Shown in pieces: positions 44,870 to 53,565 of a stretch of 64,000 nt of DNA. The stretch is from Streptomyces katrae. Its GTDB lineage: Bacteria; Actinomycetota; Actinomycetes; Streptomycetales; Streptomycetaceae. The notes beneath the pieces were generated by a model that did not search any database, was not told the DNA's origin, and was given only the letters and a program-made list of their open reading frames with translations. The stretch lies in NCBI RefSeq assembly GCF_002028425.1, contig NZ_CP020042.1:4687560-4751559 (forward strand). Direction: 5' to 3'. The first letter of the stretch is position 1. Each line of letters starts with the position of its first letter. The position numbers were made by a program, and so were the translations under genes.

Positions 44870-46210
44870 TCAGACCAGCGGCACCGGCTCGGGCGAGCCG
44901 GGCTGCCAGGCGGTCAGCGGGGTGAAGCCGCGGTGGCCGCACTCGCCGAACACCGTGACGGGGCCGCCGCCCGAGAGGGCGGCCAGCTGCCACAGCGCGG
45001 GCCGCGGACGGCCCCCGCCGCAGGCCACCGGCAGTGCGGACGCCCCCTCCGCGTCCGCGAGCTGCCAGCCCCCCTCGGCCGCCTCGCCCGGTATCGGGAT
45101 CACCGGGCCGAGGACCACCGGCCAGGACTCCAGCCACGGGTCCTCCCGCAGCGCGGCCCCGTAGGCCTCCAGGGCCTCACCGGTGCCCACCCCTGCCGGA
45201 GCCCCGGAGCGGTCCGCCACCGCGGCCGCGGTACGGTCCCCCAGATCCGCCCGGAGCCCCGCCGTCCCGGGCCGGAAGCGGACTTCCGCCTCCAGCACCA
45301 GTCCGACGGGCAGGGCCAGCCCCGGCGCCCGCCCGGGCGGTCCGAAGTCCAGCACCAGCGCCGGCCGTCCGCCCTCCAGCCCGCGCAGCCATGTCCGGCG
45401 GGTGGTGAGACGGCCGTCCGGGGACACCGAGTCGTACTGGGCGAGCACGAGCCAGCGGTCCCGGACGGTCTCCCCCTCGGCCGAGGACGGCACTCCCACC
45501 CGGTTCCGGACGGTCGCGGCCAGCGGCTCCGGCAGTCCGGAGACCCCCAGCCAGGCCCGGTCCAGCAGGTGCAGCAGCGCGAACTCCTCAAGCATCCGGC
45601 CGGGCCAGCCGGAGCCGCAACCGGGTATTGTCCCCAACTCCCTTACCCGTGCGGCCAGTCCGGGTGCCTGGGCGTCGACCATCCGGGCGGCGGTCTCCTC
45701 CCACGGCGCGTACCCCGCCTGCCCCTGCCCGGCGATCCCGCCGCGCAGCAGGTCCGCCAGCCGCTGCTCCAGCTCCGCGACGCCCGCCCCGACCCGCTCC
45801 GCGCGCCGCTCGGCCCGCTTGCGCGCCGCCTCGGCGTCCACCGGGCCGGCCGTCGGGCGGGCGGCCTTCGCCGCACGCTCCGCCAGCCAGGACGCCGCCC
45901 AGTCCGGCGCCTCGGCCGGGTCGCCCAGGCCCTGCGCCGACCAGAGCAGCAGCAGTCCCAGCGCGTGCTTGCACGGGAACTTCCGGCTCGGGCAGGAGCA
46001 CTTGTACGCGGGGCCCGCCAGATCGACGGCCGTCCGGTACGGCGTACTGCCGCTGCCCTTGCACACCCCCCACACCGCACCGGAAGCGGAACCTCCGGTC
46101 TGTGACCACGGACCCGCCCCGCCCAGCCTGCCCCCCGCCTTGCGCGACGCGTCGTCAGGAGCCAGAGCCAGTACCTGTTCCGCCGTCCAGCGGACCCCCT
46201 GCTCAGTCAT
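44870..46210 (-). CDS. SWIM zinc finger protein of the MoxR/VWA cassette
   Basis: A 446-residue protein. The SWIM motif CSCPSRKFPCKH (C71, C73, C80, H82) follows a beta-rich lead-in (AVWGVCKGSGSTPYRTAVDLAGPAYK), the canonical CxCx(n)CxH zinc site of SWIM domains, which bind DNA or protein. A coiled region (EAARKRAERRAERVGAGVAELEQRLADLL) and a long C-terminal domain with repeated Trp/Gly-rich beta segments follow. The ATG at 46210 (MTEQGVRWTAEQVLALAPD) is preferred over the Arg-rich extension open to 46381. It is divergent from the MoxR gene, sharing a 134-bp promoter region with a 10-bp inverted repeat. Confidence 0.88.
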   Translation of the reverse strand: MTEQGVRWTAEQVLALAPDDASRKAGGRLGGAGPWSQTGGSASGAVWGVCKGSGSTPYRTAVDLAGPAYKCSCPSRKFPCKHALGLLLLWSAQGLGDPAEAPDWAASWLAERAAKAARPTAGPVDAEAARKRAERRAERVGAGVAELEQRLADLLRGGIAGQGQAGYAPWEETAARMVDAQAPGLAARVRELGTIPGCGSGWPGRMLEEFALLHLLDRAWLGVSGLPEPLAATVRNRVGVPSSAEGETVRDRWLVLAQYDSVSPDGRLTTRRTWLRGLEGGRPALVLDFGPPGRAPGLALPVGLVLEAEVRFRPGTAGLRADLGDRTAAAVADRSGAPAGVGTGEALEAYGAALREDPWLESWPVVLGPVIPIPGEAAEGGWQLADAEGASALPVACGGGRPRPALWQLAALSGGGPVTVFGECGHRGFTPLTAWQPGSPEPVPLV

Positions 46211-46230
46211 GTGAACCACCGTAGAGACCC

Positions 46231-46287
46231 CCACTGACAATCCCTCTGACCTGCAACGACGCCCCGACCAGGGGGCGTTGTCAGTGG
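46231..46287. promoter_or_regulatory. Widely spaced 10-bp inverted repeat in the SWIM-moxR divergent promoter
   Basis: CCACTGACAA (46231-46240) and its exact complement TTGTCAGTGG (46278-46287), with an inner imperfect dyad (AACGACGCCCC / GGGGCGTT). Each arm contains TTGTCA oriented toward one gene, so they could be paired -35 elements or a shared operator. Confidence 0.5.
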
Positions 46288-46344
46288 CGTGGTGCACCGT
46301 GGGTACAGCAGTCGGGAGCGGCTGCCGAGCACTGGAGGGGGACC

Positions 46345-47451
46345 ATGAGCACGCACGGGAACGACACCGGTACCGAGGCACTGCGACCGCACGCGGAAGA
46401 CGCCTTCGCGCACGAACTGAAAGCTCTGGAAGCCGCCGACGACCGGCCCCGCCCGGCCCGCTGGAAGCTCTCCCCCTGGGCCGTGGCCACCTACCTCCAG
46501 GGCGGCACGCTCGCGGACGGCACGGTCATCACCCCCAAGTACGTCGGCCCGCGCCGGATCGTCGAGGTCGCCGTCACCACCCTCGCCACCGACCGCGCCC
46601 TCCTCCTGCTGGGCGTCCCCGGCACCGCCAAGACCTGGGTCTCGGAACACCTGGCCGCCGCCGTCAGCGGGGACTCCACCCTGCTGGTCCAGGGCACGGC
46701 CGGCACCCCCGAGGAAGCCATCCGCTACGGCTGGAACTACGCCCGACTCCTGGCCGACGGACCCAGCCGCGACGCCCTCGTCCCCAGCCCCGTCATGCGG
46801 GCCATGGCCCAGGGCATGACCGCCCGCGTCGAGGAGCTCACCCGCATCCCCGCCGACGTCCAGGACACCCTCATCACCGTCCTGTCCGAGAAGACCCTCC
46901 CGATACCGGAGCTCGGCCAGGAGGTGCAGGCCGTGCGCGGCTTCAACCTCATCGCCACCGCCAACGACCGCGACCGCGGGGTCAACGAGCTCTCCAGCGC
47001 CCTGCGCCGCCGCTTCAACACCGTCGTCCTGCCGCTGCCCGCCACCGCCGACGCCGAGGTCGACATCGTCGCCCGCCGCGTCGGCCAGATGGGCCGCGCC
47101 CTGGACCTGCCCGCCGTGCCCGAGGGCCTGGAGGAGATCCGCCGGGTCGTCACCGTCTTCCGCGAGCTGCGCGACGGGATCACCGGCGACGGCCGCACGA
47201 AGGTGAAGTCGCCCAGCGGCACCCTCTCCACCGCCGAGGCCATCTCCGTGGTCACCGGCGGCCTCGCCCTCGCGGCGCACTTCGGGGACGGCGTCCTGCG
47301 CCCCTCCGACGTGGCCGCGGGCATCCTCGGCGCCGTCGTCCGCGACCCGGCCGCCGACCGGGTCGTCTGGCAGGAGTACCTCGAGGCGGTCGTCCGCGAG
47401 CGCGAGGGCTGGAAGGACTTCTACCGTGCCTGCCGGGAGGTGACGGCATGA
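46345..47451 (+). CDS. MoxR-type AAA+ ATPase
   Basis: A 368-residue AAA+ ATPase. Walker A is GVPGTAKT (90-97), the Walker B region reads ARVEELTRIP (E163-E164), sensor 1 is in LIATANDRD (N207) and the arginine finger in ALRRRFNTV (221-223); the MoxR-typical VLSEKTLPIPELG follows Walker B. MoxR ATPases act as chaperone-like remodellers with VWA-domain partners (RavA-ViaA, NorQ-NorD, CoxD-CoxE). Here the partner VWA gene is two genes downstream, and the next gene overlaps by ATGA, so the products are co-translated. GGAGGGGGACC precedes the ATG. Confidence 0.93.
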   Translation: MSTHGNDTGTEALRPHAEDAFAHELKALEAADDRPRPARWKLSPWAVATYLQGGTLADGTVITPKYVGPRRIVEVAVTTLATDRALLLLGVPGTAKTWVSEHLAAAVSGDSTLLVQGTAGTPEEAIRYGWNYARLLADGPSRDALVPSPVMRAMAQGMTARVEELTRIPADVQDTLITVLSEKTLPIPELGQEVQAVRGFNLIATANDRDRGVNELSSALRRRFNTVVLPLPATADAEVDIVARRVGQMGRALDLPAVPEGLEEIRRVVTVFRELRDGITGDGRTKVKSPSGTLSTAEAISVVTGGLALAAHFGDGVLRPSDVAAGILGAVVRDPAADRVVWQEYLEAVVREREGWKDFYRACREVTA

Positions 47452-49751
47452 GGCCGGGCGGCACCGGACCGCTGCTGCTCGGGGTCCGCCACCACGGACC
47501 GGGCTCCGCCCGGGCGGTGCGGGCCGCGCTGGACCGGGCGCGGCCGCGGGCCGTGCTGATCGAGGGGCCGCCCGAGGGGGACGCGCTGCTCGCGCTGGCC
47601 GCCGAGCCGGGGATGCGCCCGCCGGTCGCCCTGCTCGCGCACGCGGCGGACGATCCGGGCCGGGCCGCCTTCTGGCCGCTGGCCGCCTTCTCCCCGGAGT
47701 GGGCCGCCATCCGCTGGGCCCAGGCCGGGGAGGTCCCGGTGCGTTTCATCGACCTCCCCGCCGCCCACACGCTGGCCGTGCCGGAGGAGGAGGGCGCCGA
47801 CGGGCAGGACGCCGGCGGGCGGGGCGGCGCCGGCGCCCTGCCGCTGGACCCGCTCGCCGTGCTCGCGGAGACCGCCGGGTACGAGGACCCGGAGCAGTGG
47901 TGGGAGGACGTGGTCGAACACCGGGGCAGCGGGGCGGTACGGGACCCGCTGGCCGCCTTCGGGGCCCTGGAGGAGGCCATGGGCGCCCTGCGCGAGACCT
48001 ACGGGCACGGCGGCCGTCCCCGCGACCTGGTGCGCGAGGCCCACATGCGGCAGCGGATGCGGGCCGCCCGCCGGGAGTTCGGCGAGGACTACGCCGTGGT
48101 GTGCGGCGCCTGGCACGTTCCGGCGCTCCGCGCCAGGACGACGGTCGCGGCCGACCGGGCCCTGCTCGCCGGGCTGCCCCGGACCAAGGTGGAGACCACC
48201 TGGGTGCCCTGGACCCACCGCAGGCTCGCCCGGGCCGGCGGATACGGCGCGGGCGTCACCTCGCCCGGCTGGTACGCGCACCTCTTCGCCTCCCGGGACC
48301 GGCCCGTCGAGCGGTGGCTGACCAAGGTGGCCGGGCTGCTGCGGGAGGAGGACCGGCAGGTCTCCCCGTCCCATGTCATCGAGGCGGTCCGGCTGGCCGA
48401 GACCCTGGCGGCCTTCCGGGGCCGGCCGGTGCCCGGGCTCGGCGAGACGCTGGAGGCGGTGCGGGCGGTGATGTGCGACGGCTCGGACGTACCGCTCGCG
48501 CTGGTCGAGGACCGCCTCGTCGTCGGGGACGTGCTCGGGGAGGTCCCGGACACGGCGCCCGCGGTACCGCTCCAGCGGGACCTCACCCGCCGGCAGCGCT
48601 CGCTGCGGCTGAAGGCGGAGGCCCGCGAGCGGGAGCTGGAGCTGGACCTGCGCAAAGACGGCGACGCGGCCAAGTCCCTGCTGCTGCACCGGCTGCGGAT
48701 GCTCGGGGTGGACTGGGGCGTGCCCGCCCCCTCCCGGGCCGGGACGGGCACCTTCCGGGAGACCTGGCGGCTGCGCTGGGAGCCCGAGCTGTCGGTGCGG
48801 GTCGCCGAGGCGGGCGTCTGGGGCACCACCGTCCTCGGCGCGGCCACCGCCAAGGCCGCGGCCGAGGCGGCGGCCGCGGCGGAGCTGGGGGAGGTCACGG
48901 CCCTGGCGGAACGGTGCCTGCTGGCCGGGCTGTCGCAGGCGCTGCCCGCCGTGCTGCGGGCACTGGCCGACCTGGCGGCGCTGGACACCGATGTGGCGCG
49001 GCTCGCCAAGGCGCTGCCCGCGCTGGCCCGTTCCCTGCGGTACGGGGACGTACGGGGCACGGACTCGGCGGCGCTCGGGACGGTCGCGGCCGGGCTGGCA
49101 GAGCGGATCTGCGTGGCCCTCCCCCCGGCCTGCGCGGCCGGGCTCGACGCCGACGGGGCGGCGGAGCTGCGGGGCCACCTGGACGGGGTGCACGGGGCGG
49201 TCGCCCTGCTGTCCGACGCGGACGGGGGGCTGCGGGAGCGCTGGTCGGCGGTGCTGCGGCAGCTGGCCGGGCGGGACAGCGTGCCCGGGCTGATACGCGG
49301 CCGGGCCGTGCGGCTGCTGCTGGACGAAGGGCGGCTCCCGGCCGCGGAGACGGCCCGGCTGATGGGGCTGGCACTGTCCCCGGCGGCCTCCCCGGCCGAC
49401 GCGGCGGGCTGGATCGAGGGGTTCGCGGGCGGCTCCGGCGGCGGGACGCTGCTGGTCCACGACGAGCGGCTGCTGGGCCTGGTCGACGCGTGGCTGGTGT
49501 CGGTCCCGGAGGGCGCCTTCATCGACGTACTGCCGCTGCTGCGGCGGACGTTCGGGGCGTACGAGCCGGGCGTGAAGCGCACCCTGGGCGAATTGGCCCG
49601 CCGCGGTCCGGGCCCGCGGGGCATACCCACCGGCGCCGCCCCGGCCCCCGAGGGCTTCGCCCCCGACCTGGACCCGGCCCGCGCGTCTGCGGCGGCGGAG
49701 GTGGCCCGGCTCCTCTTGGGGGCGCCCGACCTTGCCCTGGCCGGGCGGTAG
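47448..49751 (+). CDS. DUF5682-like protein with EreA/TIKI-type GxxH motifs
   Basis: A 767-residue protein. The first 250 residues open with LLLGVRHHGPGSARAVRAAL (GVRH at 12-15), then VLIEGPPEGDALL (Glu at 39), REAHMRQRM and VVCGAWHVPAL (GAWH at 220-223). Two GxxH motifs flanking Glu/Arg positions are the signature of the erythromycin-esterase/TIKI/TraB superfamily, so a hydrolase or metallopeptidase is possible. The remaining 500 residues are Leu/Ala/Arg-rich helices without a known motif. The start overlaps the MoxR stop (ATGA). The DUF5682 label is from recall of the cassette composition. Confidence 0.8.
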   Translation: MRPGGTGPLLLGVRHHGPGSARAVRAALDRARPRAVLIEGPPEGDALLALAAEPGMRPPVALLAHAADDPGRAAFWPLAAFSPEWAAIRWAQAGEVPVRFIDLPAAHTLAVPEEEGADGQDAGGRGGAGALPLDPLAVLAETAGYEDPEQWWEDVVEHRGSGAVRDPLAAFGALEEAMGALRETYGHGGRPRDLVREAHMRQRMRAARREFGEDYAVVCGAWHVPALRARTTVAADRALLAGLPRTKVETTWVPWTHRRLARAGGYGAGVTSPGWYAHLFASRDRPVERWLTKVAGLLREEDRQVSPSHVIEAVRLAETLAAFRGRPVPGLGETLEAVRAVMCDGSDVPLALVEDRLVVGDVLGEVPDTAPAVPLQRDLTRRQRSLRLKAEARERELELDLRKDGDAAKSLLLHRLRMLGVDWGVPAPSRAGTGTFRETWRLRWEPELSVRVAEAGVWGTTVLGAATAKAAAEAAAAAELGEVTALAERCLLAGLSQALPAVLRALADLAALDTDVARLAKALPALARSLRYGDVRGTDSAALGTVAAGLAERICVALPPACAAGLDADGAAELRGHLDGVHGAVALLSDADGGLRERWSAVLRQLAGRDSVPGLIRGRAVRLLLDEGRLPAAETARLMGLALSPAASPADAAGWIEGFAGGSGGGTLLVHDERLLGLVDAWLVSVPEGAFIDVLPLLRRTFGAYEPGVKRTLGELARRGPGPRGIPTGAAPAPEGFAPDLDPARASAAAEVARLLLGAPDLALAGR

Positions 49752-49799
49752 GGGACGGGCCCTGCCCCGGCCGGGCGGCCCGGGGCCGGTTCCCCTACC

Positions 49800-49935
49800 C
49801 CCCCAGACCCTCCCCCCGCGCCTCAGACGCCGGCGGGGCTGGATTCCGGCGCGGCGAATGAGCGCAACGGGGTCCGGGGCGGAGCCCCGGAGAACGGGTG
49901 AAGGGCGGGGCGGGGAGACGGCCCCGCCCAGCGGT
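49800..49935. repeat. Dispersed intergenic element, copy 2
   Basis: In the 216-bp gap before the VWA gene: GCGCCTCAGACGCCGGCGGG, then the core GGGGTCCGGGGCGGAGCCCC (from 49869) and AGAACGGGTGAAGGGCGGGG. The same modules occur at 42818 and, inverted, at 57296-57324. Confidence 0.75.
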
Positions 49936-49967
49936 GCACACGGCAACGAGTGAAAGGGGATCGGCAG

Positions 49968-51125
49968 ATGACGGAGACAGGCACGGAAACCGCCGGAGGC
50001 GAGCGGCTGCGGCGGTGGCGGATGGTGCTCGGCGGCGGCGAGGCCGACGGCACCGGGCGGGCGCTGAGCGGGCGGGACGCGGCGATGGACGGGGCGCTGG
50101 CGGCGCTCTACGGCGGGGGCGGCGACGGCAAGGGGCCGGGGGAGCGGTCGGCCGGGCTCGGCGCCTCCGCCCCGAGGGTGGCGCGGTGGCTCGGGGACAT
50201 CCGTACCTACTTCCCCGTCCCGGTGGTGCAGGTCATGCAGCGGGACGCGATCGAGCGGCTGGGCCTGTCCGCCCTGCTGCTGGAGCCGGAGATGCTGGAG
50301 GCCGTCGAGCCCGACGTGCACCTGGTCGGGACCCTGCTGTCGCTGAACAAGGCCATGCCCGACACCACGAAGGAGACGGCGCGGGCCGTGGTCCGCAGGG
50401 TGGTCGAGCAGCTGGAGAAGCGCCTTGCCGCCCGGACCCGCGCCACCCTCTCGGGGGCGCTCGACCGCTCGGCCCGGACCAGCCGCCCCCGGCACCGGGA
50501 CATCGACTGGGACCGGACGATCCGCGCGAACCTGAAGAACTACCTCCCCGAGTACCGCACGGTCGTGCCCGAGCGGCTGGTCGGCTACGGGCGGGCCGCG
50601 CAGGCCGTGAAGAAGGAGGTGGTGCTCTGCATCGACCAGTCGGGCTCGATGGCGGCTTCGGTCGTCTACGCCTCCGTCTTCGGGGCCGTCCTGGCCTCCA
50701 TGCGGTCGATCGCCACCCGCCTGGTCGTGTTCGACACGGCGGTGGCCGACCTGACCGACCAGCTCGACGATCCGGTGGACGTCCTCTTCGGCACCCAGCT
50801 CGGCGGCGGCACGGACATCAACCGTGCGCTGGCCTACTGCCAGTCCAAGATCACCCGTCCTGCCGACACGGTCGTGGTCCTGATCAGTGATCTCTACGAG
50901 GGCGGCATACGCGACGAGATGCTGAAGCGGGTCGCCGCGATGAAGGCGGCCGGCGTGGAGTTCGTGGCCCTGCTCGCGCTGTCCGACGAGGGCGCCCCCG
51001 CCTACGACCGGGAGCACGCCGCGGCCCTCGCCGCGCTCGGCGCCCCCGCCTTCGCCTGCACGCCCGACCTGTTCCCGGAGGTGATGGCGGCCGCGCTGGA
51101 GAAGCGTCCCCTGCCGGTGCCCTGA
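49968..51125 (+). CDS. VWA (von Willebrand A) domain protein, MoxR partner
   Basis: A 385-residue cytoplasmic protein. The N-terminal 210 residues are helical (GDIRTYFPVPVVQVMQRDAIERLG ... VVRRVVEQLEKRLAAR). The VWA domain starts at about 216 with an intact metal-ion-dependent adhesion site: DQSGS (D223, S225, S227), Thr282 in GGGTDINRAL and Asp308 in LISDLYEGG. Such proteins are obligate partners of MoxR ATPases. No signal peptide or membrane span. AAAGGGGA precedes the ATG at 49968. It closes the plus-strand arm of the cassette, after a 216-bp spacer that carries a dispersed repeat. Confidence 0.9.
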   Translation: MTETGTETAGGERLRRWRMVLGGGEADGTGRALSGRDAAMDGALAALYGGGGDGKGPGERSAGLGASAPRVARWLGDIRTYFPVPVVQVMQRDAIERLGLSALLLEPEMLEAVEPDVHLVGTLLSLNKAMPDTTKETARAVVRRVVEQLEKRLAARTRATLSGALDRSARTSRPRHRDIDWDRTIRANLKNYLPEYRTVVPERLVGYGRAAQAVKKEVVLCIDQSGSMAASVVYASVFGAVLASMRSIATRLVVFDTAVADLTDQLDDPVDVLFGTQLGGGTDINRALAYCQSKITRPADTVVVLISDLYEGGIRDEMLKRVAAMKAAGVEFVALLALSDEGAPAYDREHAAALAALGAPAFACTPDLFPEVMAAALEKRPLPVP

Positions 51126-51181
51126 GGGGCTGCCGTGAATCGGCGGATCACACGAACATGCAGTTCCGCGGTGAGGCGATC

Positions 51182-51196
51182 TGTGACAGGTATCAC
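51182..51196. promoter_or_regulatory. CRP-like palindrome upstream of sucC
   Basis: TGTGA-CAGGTA-TCAC matches the TGTGA-N6-TCACA pattern of Crp-family sites (one outer base off), about 195 bp before sucC, with further TGTGATCTGTGATT and GTGAATCGGCGGATCAC words nearby. Streptomyces have a Crp protein; binding here is inferred. Confidence 0.35.
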
Positions 51197-51390
51197 CGCT
51201 CAGGTGTGATCTGTGATTTAGGGTCCTACGGCCCTCGGGGATAACCTGCGAGACGGACATGCCGCGTCCACGGTCACCGTGTGCGCCTCCCCAGTGACAG
51301 CGCCGTCACGTTGCCCTCCGCGGCACGCCCACGCAGATAGCAGACAAACCGCGAATCACTGCGAATCTTTAAGACAAGGGACGGACGCGC

Positions 51391-52569
51391 GTGGACCTGT
51401 TCGAGTACCAGGCGAGGGACCTCTTCGCCAAGCACGGTGTACCGGTGCTGGCCGGTGAAGTGATCGACACGCCTGAGGCGGCTCGCGAGGCCACCGAGAA
51501 GCTGGGCGGCAAGTCGGTCGTCAAGGCCCAGGTGAAGGTCGGCGGCCGCGGCAAGGCCGGCGGCGTCAAGCTCGCCTCCACCCCGGACGAGGCCGTCGCC
51601 CGCGCGACGGACATCCTGGGCATGGACATCAAGGGCCACACGGTCCACAAGGTGATGATCGCGGAGACCGCTCCCGAGATCGTCGAGGAGTACTACGTCT
51701 CCTACCTGCTCGACCGCACCAACCGCACCTTCCTGGCCATGGCCTCGGTCGCCGGCGGCATGGACATCGAGCAGGTCGCCGCGGAGACCCCGGAGAAGCT
51801 CGCGAAGGTCCCGGTCAACGCCAACGAGGGCGTCACGATCGAGAAGGCCCGCGAGATCGTCGCCCTGGCGAAGTTCCCGGCCGAGGTCGCCGAGAAGGTC
51901 GCCGAGGTCCTCGTGACCCTGTGGCAGACCTTCATCGCCGAGGACGCGCTCCTCGTCGAGGTCAACCCGCTCGCCAAGGTCGCCTCCGGCGAGGTCATCG
52001 CCCTCGACGGCAAGGTCTCCCTGGACGAGAACGCCGAGTTCCGCCAGCCGGGCCACGAGGAGTTCGTGGACCACGCGGCCGCGAACCCGCTCGAGGCCGC
52101 CGCCAAGGCGAAGAACCTCAACTACGTCAAGCTCGACGGCGAGGTCGGCATCATCGGCAACGGCGCGGGTCTCGTCATGAGCACCCTCGACGTCGTCGCG
52201 TACGCCGGTGAGAACCACGGTGGCGTCAAGCCCGCCAACTTCCTCGACATCGGCGGTGGCGCCTCCGCCGCCGTCATGGCCAACGGCCTCGAGATCATCC
52301 TCGGCGACCCGGACGTCAAGTCCGTGTTCGTCAACGTCTTCGGTGGCATCACCGCGTGTGACGAGGTCGCCAACGGCATCGTCCAGGCGCTGCAGCTGCT
52401 CGAGGACCGGGGCGAGGCGGTCACCAAGCCGCTGGTCGTCCGCCTCGACGGCAACAACGCCGAGCTGGGTCGCAAGATCCTCTCGGACGCCAACCACCCG
52501 CTGGTGCAGCGCGTGGACACCATGGACGGCGCGGCCGACAAGGCCGCCGAGCTCGCGGCTGCGAAGTAA
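51391..52569 (+). CDS. sucC: Succinyl-CoA synthetase (ADP-forming) beta subunit
   Basis: The TCA-cycle enzyme succinyl-CoA ligase makes ATP or GTP while cleaving succinyl-CoA. The 392-residue beta subunit shows the start [23 protein letters not shown]-grasp elements ([40 protein letters not shown]) and the C-terminal CoA-ligase block (NFLDIGGGA ... [19 protein letters not shown]). The GTG start follows AAGGGACGG; sucD starts 21 bp downstream, forming the usual sucCD operon. The 265-bp upstream region contains a CRP-like palindrome. Confidence 0.97.
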   Translation: MDLFEYQARDLFAKHGVPVLAGEVIDTPEAAREATEKLGGKSVVKAQVKVGGRGKAGGVKLASTPDEAVARATDILGMDIKGHTVHKVMIAETAPEIVEEYYVSYLLDRTNRTFLAMASVAGGMDIEQVAAETPEKLAKVPVNANEGVTIEKAREIVALAKFPAEVAEKVAEVLVTLWQTFIAEDALLVEVNPLAKVASGEVIALDGKVSLDENAEFRQPGHEEFVDHAAANPLEAAAKAKNLNYVKLDGEVGIIGNGAGLVMSTLDVVAYAGENHGGVKPANFLDIGGGASAAVMANGLEIILGDPDVKSVFVNVFGGITACDEVANGIVQALQLLEDRGEAVTKPLVVRLDGNNAELGRKILSDANHPLVQRVDTMDGAADKAAELAAAK

Positions 52570-52590
52570 GGGCAGAGGTCACAGACTCAC

Positions 52591-53481
52591 ATGGCTATCT
52601 TCCTCAACAAGGACAGCAAGGTCATCGTCCAGGGCATGACCGGTGCCACGGGCATGAAGCACACCAAGCTGATGCTGGCTGACGGCACCAACATCGTCGG
52701 CGGTACCAACCCGCGCAAGGCCGGCACCACCGTCGACTTCGACGGCACCGAGGTCCCGGTCTTCGGCACGGTCGCCGAGGCGATGGAGAAGGCGGGCGCC
52801 AACGTCTCCGTCGTCTTCGTCCCGCCGGCCGGTGCCAAGGGCGCCGTCATCGAGGCCATCGACGCCGAGATCCCGCTGGTCGTCGTCATCACCGAGGGCA
52901 TCGCGGTGCACGACTCCGCCGCCTTCTGGGCGTACGCGACCGCCAAGGGCAACAAGACCCGCATCATCGGCCCGAACTGCCCGGGTCTGATCACCCCCGG
53001 CCAGTCCAACGCCGGCATCATCCCGGGCGACATCACCAAGCCCGGCAAGATCGGTCTCGTGTCCAAGTCCGGCACGCTGACCTACCAGATGATGTACGAG
53101 CTGCGCGACATCGGCTTCACCTCCGCCGTCGGCATCGGTGGCGACCCGGTCATCGGCACCACGCACATCGACGCCCTGGAGGCCTTCGAGGCCGACCCGG
53201 AGACCGAGCTCATCGTCATGATCGGCGAGATCGGCGGCGACGCCGAGGAGCGTGCGGCGGACTTCATCGCGAAGAACGTCACCAAGCCGGTCGTCGGCTA
53301 CGTCGCGGGCTTCACCGCCCCCGAGGGCAAGACCATGGGCCACGCCGGCGCCATCGTCTCCGGCTCTTCTGGCACCGCACAGGCCAAGAAGGAGGCCCTT
53401 GAGGCCGCCGGCGTCAAGGTCGGCAAGACGCCGACCGAGACGGCCAAGCTCGCGCGCGAGATCCTCGAAGGCGCGAAGTAA
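52591..53481 (+). CDS. sucD: Succinyl-CoA synthetase alpha subunit
   Basis: The 296-residue alpha subunit carries the CoA-binding Rossmann domain ([34 protein letters not shown]), [10 protein letters not shown], and the phosphohistidine loop in [18 protein letters not shown] (active His in GHAGAI). It forms the alpha-beta pair with SucC; the genes are 21 bp apart. A strong terminator with a T5 tract follows. Confidence 0.97.
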   Translation: MAIFLNKDSKVIVQGMTGATGMKHTKLMLADGTNIVGGTNPRKAGTTVDFDGTEVPVFGTVAEAMEKAGANVSVVFVPPAGAKGAVIEAIDAEIPLVVVITEGIAVHDSAAFWAYATAKGNKTRIIGPNCPGLITPGQSNAGIIPGDITKPGKIGLVSKSGTLTYQMMYELRDIGFTSAVGIGGDPVIGTTHIDALEAFEADPETELIVMIGEIGGDAEERAADFIAKNVTKPVVGYVAGFTAPEGKTMGHAGAIVSGSSGTAQAKKEALEAAGVKVGKTPTETAKLAREILEGAK

Positions 53482-53503
53482 GCGGTAGCGGTACGGACGT
53501 ACG

Positions 53504-53540
53504 GGCGTGGCCCGCACCCCTCGGGGGTGCGGGCCACGCC
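53504..53540. terminator. Rho-independent terminator after sucD
   Basis: GGCGTGGCCCGCACCCC (53504-53520), TCG loop, exact complement (53524-53540), then CTTTTT. A textbook terminator serving sucCD and possibly the convergent gene ending at 53566. Confidence 0.95.
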
Positions 53541-53565
53541 CTTTTTCACGGCCCGGGCCGCCCGG

